Positions 1 to 6,336 are shown, counted from the stretch's first letter. The stretch: 6,336 nucleotides of DNA from CAZAMT01 sp964486145 (GCA_964486145.1 CAZAMT010000249.1:1-6336); one strand, 5' to 3'. Notes: generated by a model from the sequence alone, not told the origin. Numbers and translations are program-made.

Positions 1-2306
1 CACCGGTTACTTTTTCAGGGAAAGAAATGCTTCAGGTAATTGAAAAAGTCTATGAATCAGATGATAAAGTTTTCGGCATTGTTTATACCAAGAATGAAGC
101 GGAAGAAGATTTTGAAAAAGATGATTACTACCAGGTTGGTACAGCTATGAAAATCTACCGGGTTATCCCGATGGGAGATAATGCCGTGCAGGTTTTAGCA
201 CAGGGTCTGCAGCGGTTTACCTTTAATAAAACAGTACAGGAAACTCCTTATTTGGTCTGGAATGTAAACTACTATTATGAGCCAAAAATTGAAATAACCG
301 AAGAAATTAAAGCCTATTCATTATCGATCATGAGCAATGTGAAGGAATTGTTAAAAATCAATCCTTTGTTGCAGGAGCAGCTTAAAATGATGCTGCAACA
401 ACTCTCGTATGACCAGCCTGCCAAACTGATCGATATGGTAGCGTCCATCCTTACCTCCAATACGGATAAATTACAGGATTTGCTGGAAACTTTCGGCCTG
501 TTGCAACGAGCTGAAAAACTCATTATCATGTTGCGTGAGGAAATTGAAGTTTCGCAAATCCAGGAAAAAATTCAGAAGCAGATAGATGAAAAGGTCAATA
601 AACAGCAAAAAGAATTCTTTTTAAAAGAGCAACTCAAGGCCATAAAAAAGGAACTTGGACTTGAAAAAGATGATAAATCAGTTGAGATTGATAAAGTTCA
701 AAAACGTTTAAAAAAGCTTACATTGACGGAGGAAGCAGAAAAAGTTATCAACGAAGAAATTGAAAAGTTAAAAGTAATGGAGGCTACCTCGGCTGAATAC
801 AATGTAACAAGATCGTATTTGGAAACATTAACGGAATTGCCGTGGGGGATGTTTTCAAAAGATAATACAAACATAAAAAAGGCCAGAAAAATACTTGATG
901 ATCAACATTATGGACTTGATGATGTTAAAGATCGTATTCTTGAGTTTATCAGCACCATCATTAAACGGAAAAAGCTGAGTGGCTCCATTGTTTGCCTTGT
1001 TGGACCTCCGGGCGTTGGAAAAACATCCATTGGTAAATCCATCGCTGACGCCCTTGGCCGAAAATTTTATCGGTTTTCGTTGGGCGGCATGCGTGATGAG
1101 GCAGAAATTAAAGGTCATCGACGAACATACATTGGTGCAATGCCCGGAAAGTTTATTCAGAGCCTAAAAACAACGCAAACCTCTAACCCGGTTATTATGC
1201 TTGATGAGATTGACAAGATAGGCACCAGTTTCCAGGGAGATCCGGCATCAGCATTACTGGAGGTACTTGATCCCGAACAGAACAAAGAATTTCTGGATCA
1301 CTACCTGGATGTACGGTATGACCTTTCTAACATCCTGTTTGTTACTACAGCCAACCAGTTGGATACCATTCCAAAGCCTCTGATTGACCGGATGGAAATT
1401 ATAAAATTATCAGGCTACATTCTCGAAGAAAAAGTACAGATAGCCAAAAAATTCCTGGTACCAAAACAACTGGAACAACATGGATTGAATAAATCAGAGG
1501 TATCCATTACAAATAAAGCACTTGAGCATATTATTGATGGATACGCCAGGGAGGCAGGGGTACGTTCCCTTGAAAACAACATCAAGAAAATTCTAAGAAA
1601 GGTAACGTTGAAAGCAACTGAAGAAGAACATAAGAAAATTACCGTAACACCAAAAAAGATTGAAAAGTACCTGGGAAAACCCATTTTCAGTGCCGAAGAA
1701 CTATATAACAAGGATGTTCCCGGCGTTGCCCTTGGACTGGCCTGGACAGCTCTTGGCGGAGCCACTTTATATATTGAGGCAAATGCAGTAAAAGGCAAAA
1801 CCGGAGGCTTTAAGCAAACCGGCCAATTGGGAAAAGTAATGCAGGAATCATCGGAAATAGCCTATTCCTACGTTCGTTCCCTTCTAACAAAAAACAACAC
1901 CAATTTTTTTAATGAGAATTTTATTCATCTCCATGTTCCTGCCGGGGCTACACCAAAAGATGGCCCTTCTGCCGGAATCACAATGGGATTGGCTTTGTAT
2001 TCGCTGGCTTCAAACCAACCGGTTCGAAACGACATTGCCATGACCGGGGAATTAACATTAACAGGTAAGGTATTACCTATTGGCGGTGTTAAAGAGAAAA
2101 CCATAGCAGCCCGACGTGTTGGCATCAGCGAGTTGATTTTTCCAAAAGAAAATAAAAAAGATTTTGATGAACTGCCCGATTACATTACAAATGGTATGAA
2201 AGCTAATTTTGTGGATTACTTCGATGAGGTCCTTTCAATGGCATTTCACGAACAACCCTCACCTCAACCGGAAAAAAAGCCTGAGTTAGTGAATGTTGAA
2301 AGCTAA
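1..2306 (+). CDS. lon: ATP-dependent protease La (Lon), N-terminus cut by window edge
   Basis: Cytosolic AAA+ serine protease that unfolds and degrades damaged and short-lived regulatory proteins as a hexamer. The frame is open to the left edge (PVTFSGKE precedes the methionine at 27), and that segment aligns with the early LAN/substrate-recognition domain. ATG 27 is therefore an internal Met, and I estimate some 25-60 residues are missing. Numbering from Met 27: N-terminal domain to ~165, coiled-coil-rich helical region ~170-260, Walker A GPPGVGKT 326-333 (1002-1025), Walker B with DEID 393-396, sensor-1 Asn443, arginine finger in DRM (Arg455), sensor-2 motif with Arg513. The protease domain carries the Ser-Lys dyad: Ser648 in KDGPSAG and Lys691 in GGVKEK, 43 residues apart as in E. 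coli Lon (679/722). The C-terminus ends shortly after the protease domain with a charged, proline-rich tail. All catalytic residues are intact, so it should be active. The neighbouring gene is convergent and not part of an operon with it. Confidence 0.98.
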   Translation, partial: PVTFSGKEMLQVIEKVYESDDKVFGIVYTKNEAEEDFEKDDYYQVGTAMKIYRVIPMGDNAVQVLAQGLQRFTFNKTVQETPYLVWNVNYYYEPKIEITEEIKAYSLSIMSNVKELLKINPLLQEQLKMMLQQLSYDQPAKLIDMVASILTSNTDKLQDLLETFGLLQRAEKLIIMLREEIEVSQIQEKIQKQIDEKVNKQQKEFFLKEQLKAIKKELGLEKDDKSVEIDKVQKRLKKLTLTEEAEKVINEEIEKLKVMEATSAEYNVTRSYLETLTELPWGMFSKDNTNIKKARKILDDQHYGLDDVKDRILEFISTIIKRKKLSGSIVCLVGPPGVGKTSIGKSIADALGRKFYRFSLGGMRDEAEIKGHRRTYIGAMPGKFIQSLKTTQTSNPVIMLDEIDKIGTSFQGDPASALLEVLDPEQNKEFLDHYLDVRYDLSNILFVTTANQLDTIPKPLIDRMEIIKLSGYILEEKVQIAKKFLVPKQLEQHGLNKSEVSITNKALEHIIDGYAREAGVRSLENNIKKILRKVTLKATEEEHKKITVTPKKIEKYLGKPIFSAEELYNKDVPGVALGLAWTALGGATLYIEANAVKGKTGGFKQTGQLGKVMQESSEIAYSYVRSLLTKNNTNFFNENFIHLHVPAGATPKDGPSAGITMGLALYSLASNQPVRNDIAMTGELTLTGKVLPIGGVKEKTIAARRVGISELIFPKENKKDFDELPDYITNGMKANFVDYFDEVLSMAFHEQPSPQPEKKPELVNVES

Positions 2307-2357
2307 TGGAGTGAATTTCTGATCACATGTATTCAGGTTACTTTGCCCTCTGTGGTC

Positions 2358-4004
2358 TTATACCTTGTTGGCTTCCTTTTTAACCGGAATGTATTTGATC
2401 AGCAGTTTTAATAATTCGGAAGTTTTTATAGGTTTTGTGAGATATTCATTAAACCCGGCATTTTTGTTTGTTTTTTTATCACCGGCCATTGCATAGGCTG
2501 TTTGAGCAAAAATCGGAATGTCCGGGTTTATTTTTTTAATCCTTTTTGTTGCCTCATAACCATCCAGTTCCGGCATTTTTATATCCATTAAAATCAGGTC
2601 AATATCCTTGTATTCCTTTACCTTCTCGATGGCTTCAAAACCACTTTTTGCCCAAATTACATCCGCCATGGTTGGTCGCAGAAACTCCTTCAAAAACTGG
2701 AAATTGAATATCTCATCTTCCGCTATTAAAATGGTTTTATCTTTCAAATTCAGTTCAGCGGATGAAATGGCCTTTGTTCTGTTTGCCTCCTGGTTTGCCA
2801 GCTCTGTTTCCAATTCATTTGGCACCAGTTTTAATGTAAAATAAAAATAGGATCCTTCGCCTACTACTGATTCCACTGCAATTTCACCTCCAAGAAGTTC
2901 AATTATCCGCTTGGAAATGGACAAACCAAGGCCCGTACCCTCATTTTTCTCAATTCGTTCATCTTTTACCTGTTCAAATCGATTAAATATTACTTCAAGT
3001 TTGTCTTCAGGGATACCAATGCCGGTATCACGCACAAAAAACATTATCTCCCGGGCATTTGGTATCTGGTAATAGCCAATTTCAATAAACCCTTTCGAGG
3101 TGAACTTGATGGCATTGTTAATGATATTGGATAGAACCTGGCGTAACCTTGAATCATCGGCAAAGACATATTCTTCTTTTTCCCGATCAGGAAGATTAAG
3201 TTTTAATTCGAGATTACCTTTTCCCCGGTTTAAAAGTTCCTTTTGAAACAGGGCCTGTAATTCTTTGAATGTAGAACGAATAGGTACAGCATCAGGATTC
3301 ATAGATAATTGACCTGCTTCGATTTTCGCTATATCAATAATATCATCAATTAGGTTTAACAACGTTCGGCTGCTGTTTCGAATATAATTGATGTATTCTT
3401 CCTTCTCTTCTTGAGACAAATCATCGTTTCCAAGCAAATTAGCAAACCCAATAATGGAATTCATAGGTGTTCGTATCTCATGAGACATGTTAGCCAAAAA
3501 TGTGGATTTGAGCCTGTCAGATTCTTCGGCTTTGCGCTTTGCTTCGATTAACCTCCGTTCGGTTTTCTTTAAATTATATTCAGACTGTCTGCGTTTTTCG
3601 ACTTCTGTTTCCAACTTTTTCCGTCTTGAAAAAAGTTCAAGAAATACATTGATTTTACTAACAAGTAGCCGATGACGAACGGGTTTTGATAAAAAATCAA
3701 CCATTCCTTTTCCTAGACCCCATTTCATCAGTTCATCTGCCTTATCTTCATCTGAAATTAAAATTACCGGAATTAGCTTTGAAGGATTACTGCTTTGCAA
3801 GGTATCAATCATTTCATATCCTAATTCATCTGAAGCAGATACATCCAATATGGCTATTGCGATATCCTGTTCTGTTGTCTTTCTCATGACATCTTTAATT
3901 GAATAGGCATGAATGACCTGAACCTGAAACTCCTGTAGCTTTTTCTCAATGGAGAGAACATCTTCAGAACTATCGCCTGCAATTAAGACTTTTGCATTGT
4001 ACAT
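2358..4004 (-). CDS. Soluble hybrid histidine kinase, REC-HisKA-HATPase-REC
   Basis: Two-component signalling protein of 548 residues, with no signal peptide or membrane segment, so presumably cytosolic. Domains in order: N-terminal receiver 1-~120 (phospho-acceptor Asp54 in ILDVS, Ser84, Lys107-Pro108); charged coiled-coil linker ~126-165; HisKA dimerisation domain with H-box FLANMSHEIRTP (His175); HATPase_c ~277-394 with N-box NIINNAIKF (293-301), G1 box DTGIGIP (326-332), F-box around Phe340-Phe343 and G2 box GTGLGL (356-361); C-terminal receiver ~423-540 (Glu429-Asp430, Asp474 in LMDIKMP, Thr502, Lys524-Pro525). No HPt domain is present, so output probably needs a separate phosphotransfer partner. 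The first receiver lacks one residue of the usual acidic pair (Gly10-Asp11), while the second is canonical. An N-terminal receiver as the input module suggests it takes phosphoryl groups from another kinase rather than sensing a ligand directly. The stimulus cannot be read from the sequence. The ATG at 4004-4002 is preceded by an A/T-rich stretch without a Shine-Dalgarno. Confidence 0.97.
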   Translation of the reverse strand: MYNAKVLIAGDSSEDVLSIEKKLQEFQVQVIHAYSIKDVMRKTTEQDIAIAILDVSASDELGYEMIDTLQSSNPSKLIPVILISDEDKADELMKWGLGKGMVDFLSKPVRHRLLVSKINVFLELFSRRKKLETEVEKRRQSEYNLKKTERRLIEAKRKAEESDRLKSTFLANMSHEIRTPMNSIIGFANLLGNDDLSQEEKEEYINYIRNSSRTLLNLIDDIIDIAKIEAGQLSMNPDAVPIRSTFKELQALFQKELLNRGKGNLELKLNLPDREKEEYVFADDSRLRQVLSNIINNAIKFTSKGFIEIGYYQIPNAREIMFFVRDTGIGIPEDKLEVIFNRFEQVKDERIEKNEGTGLGLSISKRIIELLGGEIAVESVVGEGSYFYFTLKLVPNELETELANQEANRTKAISSAELNLKDKTILIAEDEIFNFQFLKEFLRPTMADVIWAKSGFEAIEKVKEYKDIDLILMDIKMPELDGYEATKRIKKINPDIPIFAQTAYAMAGDKKTNKNAGFNEYLTKPIKTSELLKLLIKYIPVKKEANKV

Positions 4005-4178
4005 AAAAAACAGTGTAAATTGTAATTCTTTTAACCTGGTAAATACAACAAATTACGTTACCTTAATGTTAAACCAGCAATTATAAATTTTTGAATGTAA
4101 AATACATACTTAAAGGTACATTGCATGTTGCCATAAATCAATGCAAACAGGATGATTTGAGTTATCAGGGCAGGTGAT
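4005..4178. other. Non-coding stretch upstream of the hybrid kinase
   Basis: This A/T-rich segment separates the kinase start from the end of the small upstream reading frame. I find no supported coding region in it. It presumably holds the kinase promoter, but no convincing match to the Bacteroidota -33 TTTG / -7 TAnnTTTG pattern stands out. It contains the dyad and one arm of the direct repeat listed separately. Confidence 0.5.
4121..4146. repeat. TTGCAT / ATGCAA inverted repeat
   Basis: A perfect 6-bp dyad, TTGCAT at 4121-4126 and ATGCAA at 4141-4146, separated by 14 bases and lying ~120 bp upstream of the kinase start. The spacing would suit a dimeric regulator binding site, but six bases of symmetry in A/T-rich DNA can occur by chance. 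No T tract follows on either strand, so it is not a terminator. Confidence 0.2.
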
Positions 4179-4215
4179 TTAAATCAACAACATGTTGCGA
4201 TACCACCAAATCAAT
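4124..4215. repeat. Imperfect direct repeat, CATGTTGC...AATCAAT, two copies
   Basis: Copy one is 4124-4142 and copy two is 4191-4215. They share CATGTTGC, then one mismatch (C versus G), then ATA, then AATCAAT. Copy two carries an extra CCACCA before the last block. That makes 18 of 19 aligned bases identical around a 6-base indel. Copy two overlaps the 3' end of the small reading frame on the minus strand (its WWYRN segment), and copy one lies in non-coding DNA, so a short local duplication with later decay is the simplest reading. Confidence 0.45.
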
Positions 4216-4355
4216 TTTTCCTGATGATCGTGATAGACAGCTACTGATTTTTCAATCCGACCTTTTTCTTTTACAAATTCTTTTTCTTCATCAGATAACG
4301 CGGGTAAAATTTCCTGCACTTGTTTTTTGATAAGCTTTAGCCTCCATATTTTTAT
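4179..4355 (-). pseudogene. Small unrecognised reading frame, probably a gene remnant
   Basis: On the minus strand a frame is open from just after a TAA at 4358-4356 to a TAA at 4181-4179, 58 codons. The peptide looks protein-like: QVQEILPALSDEEKEF in the middle and EKLIWWYRNMLLI at the end, with natural codon use. There is no in-frame ATG; the only in-frame alternative start noticed is a GTG at 4319-4317. An ATG at 4347-4345 lies in another frame and reads MEAKAYQK. Removing one A from the six-A run nearby would join that ATG to this frame, giving a continuous protein of about 55 residues. So it may be a small gene with a 1-base frameshift or sequencing error, or the tail of a decayed larger gene. 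The WWYRN ending loosely recalls C-terminal segments of some restriction-type DEAD/DEAH helicases, but this is only a weak resemblance and I do not assign a function. Confidence 0.3.
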
Positions 4356-4379
4356 TTAACTGCTGATAGCGCCAGGGTT

Positions 4380-4441
4380 TTCGCGAGGTTCGCGATGTAG
4401 TTTTTTTTGCGTTTTTCGCGATTTCTATTTCGGACTTCGCG
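4380..4441. repeat. Cluster of degenerate TTCGCG-type short repeats
   Basis: TTCGCG occurs at 4380-4385, 4389-4394, 4415-4420 and 4436-4441, with a variant TTTGCG at 4406-4411. Two pairs are spaced exactly 9 bases apart (4380/4389 and 4406/4415), suggesting a 9-base unit TTCGCGnnn. This looks like the intergenic TTCGCG/TTTGCG-rich repeats that I recall as dispersed in many environmental bacterial genomes. The cluster begins 70 bases past the start of the small reading frame and ends 13 bases before the assembly gap, so it may continue into the missing sequence. The reading frame running through it on the minus strand (KNAKKTTSRTSRKPWR) is best explained as a translation of the repeat rather than a gene. 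Confidence 0.6.
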
Positions 4442-4454
4442 GTTTTGACTTTAA

Positions 4455-4554
4455 NNNNNNNNNNNNNNNNNNNNNNNNNNNNNNNNNNNNNNNNNNNNNN
4501 NNNNNNNNNNNNNNNNNNNNNNNNNNNNNNNNNNNNNNNNNNNNNNNNNNNNNN
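4455..4554. other. Assembly gap, 100 N
   Basis: Exactly 100 undetermined bases, the conventional placeholder for a scaffold gap of unknown length. The real distance, and anything encoded between the decarboxylase and the small reading frame, is unknown. Any reading frame drawn across it is an artefact. Confidence 0.99.
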
Positions 4555-4559
4555 ACCCA

Positions 4560-4581
4560 AATTGAGTGATTACGCTCAATT
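4560..4581 (-). terminator. Possible hairpin terminator after the decarboxylase
   Basis: AATTGAG (4560-4566) and CTCAATT (4575-4581) form a perfect 7-bp inverted repeat around an 8-base loop. It begins 13 bases downstream of the decarboxylase stop on the minus strand. Within the loop one further G-C pair can form past a mismatch. The stem is A/T-rich at its base and only a short T run follows before the sequence reaches the assembly gap, so it is at best a weak intrinsic terminator. Position and symmetry are the main support. Confidence 0.42.
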
Positions 4582-4594
4582 AGTTAAATACCTC

Positions 4595-5995
4595 TTAAAT
4601 GCAGGCTTTTATTGTATCCCAGGCATTTTCAATATGTTCTTTGCGAACATAGGTTTGGGAAGCCACAAACCGTAACGAAAATTTGCCATTTAAGCGTGTA
4701 TGGCTGATGTACATGTTACCGGAAGCATTGATTTTTTTTAGCAACCCGGTATTTAACTCATCCAGTTGCTTTTCCGAATACGAATGCCGAACATGTCTGA
4801 AACAAACAAGGTTTAATGTTCGCGGCGCTAACAATTCAAAATCCGGGTCTTCATTTACAAAGGATTCAAACATTGCACCCCATTCCATGTGCCGGCGTAT
4901 TATGTTTCTGATGTTTTCAGCCCCAAAACTTCGCAGTACAAACCATAATTTCAAAGCCCTGAATCGTCTACCAAGTTGCACACCCCAATCACTGTAATTG
5001 TTTACTTGTTTGTCGAGGTCGCTTTTTAAATATTCGGGTATTAATTGAAAAGATTTCACCAATAAATCTTTGTTTTTGACAAACAGCGCCGAGCAGTCAA
5101 AGTTTGTAAACATCCATTTATGCGGGTTAAATACAAAACTGTCCACATGTTCAATTCCTTCCATCATCCAACGATAATCAGGCAAAACCATTGCTGTTCC
5201 TGCATAAGCAGCATCAACATGCAACCAGACATTATACTTTCTGCAAATTCCGGCAATTTCTTTTACAGGATCAATGGCCGTGCTTCCCGTTGTTCCAATT
5301 GTTGCGACAACACATGCCGCTAAAAACCCATTGTTTAAATCATCAATAATCGCCTGCTCCAGTTGATCAGGCTTCATTCTGAATGCCTGGTCAACCTCAA
5401 TTTTAATAAGATTTTGGTGACCAATTCCCGCGATTTTAACTGCTTTGTCAACAGATGAATGGGTTTCCAAGGAACCGTATATTCTCAGCTTATTTTCTTC
5501 AAATCCCTTGCTGTTAACATTGAAATCGGTTATACGCTCCCGGGCCGCAATGATTGCAGCAAGTGTCGAACTTGATGCTGAGTCCTGAATGACACCTTCA
5601 AAAAAATCAGGCAGTCCGATAAGATGTTTGAGCCAGTTCATCATTCTTTCTTCCAGTTCAGTCGCGGCCGGCGAGGTTTCCCATTTCATGCACTGGGCAG
5701 CCAATGCAGCGGTAACCATTTCGCCAAGGACTGAAGGGTAGGATGAATTTGCCGGAAAATAGGCGAAAAAATTTGGACTCTGCCAATGGGTAACCCCGGG
5801 TAAAATGATTTCCCTGAAATCTTCAAAAATATCCTTCATCTCTTCGGCAATCTCCGGAGGAGTATCGGGAAGTTTTGCGAAAACTTCTTTAGGTTTCACT
5901 TGTGATTTAACAGGGTATTTATCAACGTTTTCAAAGTAATCTGCGATCCAGTCAACCAGGGTATGTGCCTGCTTTCGAAATTCGGGTATATCCAT
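4595..5995 (-). CDS. PLP-dependent aromatic-L-amino-acid decarboxylase family protein
   Basis: Group II pyridoxal-phosphate decarboxylase of fold type I. The family converts aromatic amino acids (tryptophan, tyrosine, phenylalanine, DOPA, 5-hydroxytryptophan) to amines in the cytosol as a dimer. I choose the ATG at 5995-5993 (466 aa) because MDIPEFRKQAHTLVDWIADY matches the usual family start. An upstream in-frame ATG at 6064 would add 23 unconserved residues. With 466-residue numbering: His179 (THSS) stacks on the cofactor; Asp261 in HVDAAYAG pairs with the pyridine nitrogen; Lys293 in NPHKW is the Schiff-base lysine. The Asp-Lys spacing of 32 equals that of human AADC. Tyr334 (NNYSDW) matches the catalytic-loop tyrosine typical of true decarboxylases rather than aldehyde synthases, and LGRRF follows. 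Position 82 is Ala (YFPA), where mammalian AADC has Thr82, a residue reported to contact the catechol in the carbidopa complex, so DOPA may not be the preferred substrate. No transporter or partner gene is visible beside it. Exact substrate unknown. Confidence 0.95.
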   Translation of the reverse strand: MDIPEFRKQAHTLVDWIADYFENVDKYPVKSQVKPKEVFAKLPDTPPEIAEEMKDIFEDFREIILPGVTHWQSPNFFAYFPANSSYPSVLGEMVTAALAAQCMKWETSPAATELEERMMNWLKHLIGLPDFFEGVIQDSASSSTLAAIIAARERITDFNVNSKGFEENKLRIYGSLETHSSVDKAVKIAGIGHQNLIKIEVDQAFRMKPDQLEQAIIDDLNNGFLAACVVATIGTTGSTAIDPVKEIAGICRKYNVWLHVDAAYAGTAMVLPDYRWMMEGIEHVDSFVFNPHKWMFTNFDCSALFVKNKDLLVKSFQLIPEYLKSDLDKQVNNYSDWGVQLGRRFRALKLWFVLRSFGAENIRNIIRRHMEWGAMFESFVNEDPDFELLAPRTLNLVCFRHVRHSYSEKQLDELNTGLLKKINASGNMYISHTRLNGKFSLRFVASQTYVRKEHIENAWDTIKACI

Positions 5996-6084
5996 CTTAA
6001 TGTTTGTATTTTCGGGTATTTTTGAAATAAAAATATTGAATTTCGTAACTTCTGAGATTGGCATCCCACATAAAGAACCAAAAC

Positions 6085-6285
6085 CTATAAATCCCTAATG
6101 AGTTTAAGGCTGTCCCATGGCTCCACTCCTATCCTGTTGGCCCACTCCCACCATAATTTCTCCAGCTCTCCGGCTACCTGGGGATGCAATTCAATGACAT
6201 CCTTCATTTCCGTCCTGTCGGTATTCATGTTGTACAATTCCCATTTGCTATCTGCCTGTTTATCCATAACCAGTTTCCAGTTTCC
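6085..6285 (-). pseudogene. C-terminal fragment of an arylsulfatase-like protein
   Basis: The minus-strand frame ending at the TAG 6087-6085 encodes the characteristic tail of a sulfatase (alkaline phosphatase superfamily): GNWKLV, then SKWELYNMNTDRTE, then an acidic helix with LHPQVAGELEKLWWEWANRIGVEPW. Family members of ~450-560 residues end this way, but the metal site and the Cys/Ser formylglycine motif lie far upstream and are absent here. Upstream in the same frame there is a TAA at 6306-6304, only about 20 bp beyond the recognisable similarity, and neither other minus frame shows sulfatase sequence. The only in-frame ATG is at 6267-6265, which would give 60 residues lacking any catalytic part. 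The 5' edge of the similarity coincides with a 7-bp tandem repeat. I infer a decayed or rearranged gene end rather than a functional enzyme. It precedes the decarboxylase by 89 bp on the same strand, with no functional link evident. Confidence 0.6.
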
Positions 6286-6292
6286 AGTTTCC
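6270..6292. repeat. Heptanucleotide tandem repeat, (CCAGTTT)3 plus CC
   Basis: Three perfect copies of CCAGTTT at 6270-6276, 6277-6283 and 6284-6290, followed by a partial CC. Because the unit is 7 bp, each gain or loss shifts the reading frame. On the minus strand the repeat reads GGAAACT and encodes the ETGNWKL part at the head of the sulfatase fragment. It could be a slippage site that broke the gene, or an intergenic repeat that became attached to the surviving 3' end. Confidence 0.9.
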
Positions 6293-6336
6293 TTTTCATC
6301 TGTTTAAAATTTGTGACCAAACCTGAAATTTGGCAC

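Noticed and set aside
855..2125. Minus-strand frames inside lon
   Set aside because: They lie entirely opposite conserved AAA+ and protease-domain codons and show no protein-like features of their own.
2307..2357. Bidirectional terminator between the convergent lon and kinase genes
   Set aside because: Only a 4-bp CTGA/TCAG stem with a 10-base loop can be drawn in the 51-bp spacer, with no T tract on either side.
4015..4080. Bacteroidota-type promoter (-33 TTTG, -7 TAnnTTTG) upstream of the kinase
   Set aside because: The best candidate on the minus strand is TAATTTG, which has the wrong internal spacing, and no TTTG lies at the proper distance upstream.
4291..4675. Reading frames on both strands running across the N gap
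   Set aside because: They depend on 34 undetermined codons and on the placeholder gap length. The minus-strand part is the TTCGCG repeat in translation, and the plus-strand part is antisense to the decarboxylase 3' end.
4683..4997. Plus-strand frame of 104 codons inside the decarboxylase
   Set aside because: Antisense to a well-conserved coding region; the peptide is rich in Cys, Arg and Ser in the manner of a shadow frame and has no recognisable motif.
6060..6110. Promoter for the decarboxylase at TAGGTTTTG (minus strand)
   Set aside because: The gap between TA and TTTG is three bases rather than two and there is no matching -33 element. It also overlaps the end of the sulfatase remnant.

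Overview
The window looks like a piece of a Bacteroidota genome, most likely a marine or sediment-type lineage. The grounds are indirect: moderately low GC, A/T-rich gene starts without clear Shine-Dalgarno sequences, a cytosolic REC-kinase-REC hybrid histidine kinase, a Bacteroidota-like aromatic amino acid decarboxylase, and a sulfatase tail. This assignment is inference from protein style, not from a marker gene.

Layout. Positions 1-2306 (+) hold an almost complete ATP-dependent protease Lon, cut only at its N-terminus by the window edge. Tail-to-tail with it, after 51 bp, lies a hybrid two-component kinase on the minus strand (4004 down to 2358). Positions 4005-4594 form a poorly coding stretch. 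It contains a small possible gene remnant (about 4355-4179), a cluster of TTCGCG-type short repeats (4380-4441), an assembly gap of exactly 100 N (4455-4554), and a hairpin just downstream of the next gene. A PLP-dependent group II decarboxylase of the aromatic-L-amino-acid type occupies 5995-4595 (-). The right edge (6085-6285, -) carries only the last ~65 codons of an arylsulfatase-like protein. It sits behind a 7-bp tandem repeat and an in-frame stop, so it appears to be a broken or displaced sulfatase end.

The genes do not form an obvious pathway. Lon (protein quality control), the kinase (phosphorelay signalling) and the decarboxylase (amine formation) are independent functions. Decarboxylase and kinase share a strand, but the gap, the repeats and a probable terminator lie between them, so co-transcription is unlikely. 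Because the gap length is unknown, true adjacency across 4455-4554 is not guaranteed.

I see no tRNA, rRNA, CRISPR array, intact insertion sequence or convincing new multi-gene system. The points worth a second look are the eroded region around the gap, the sulfatase remnant with its heptamer repeat, and details of the kinase and decarboxylase active sites.
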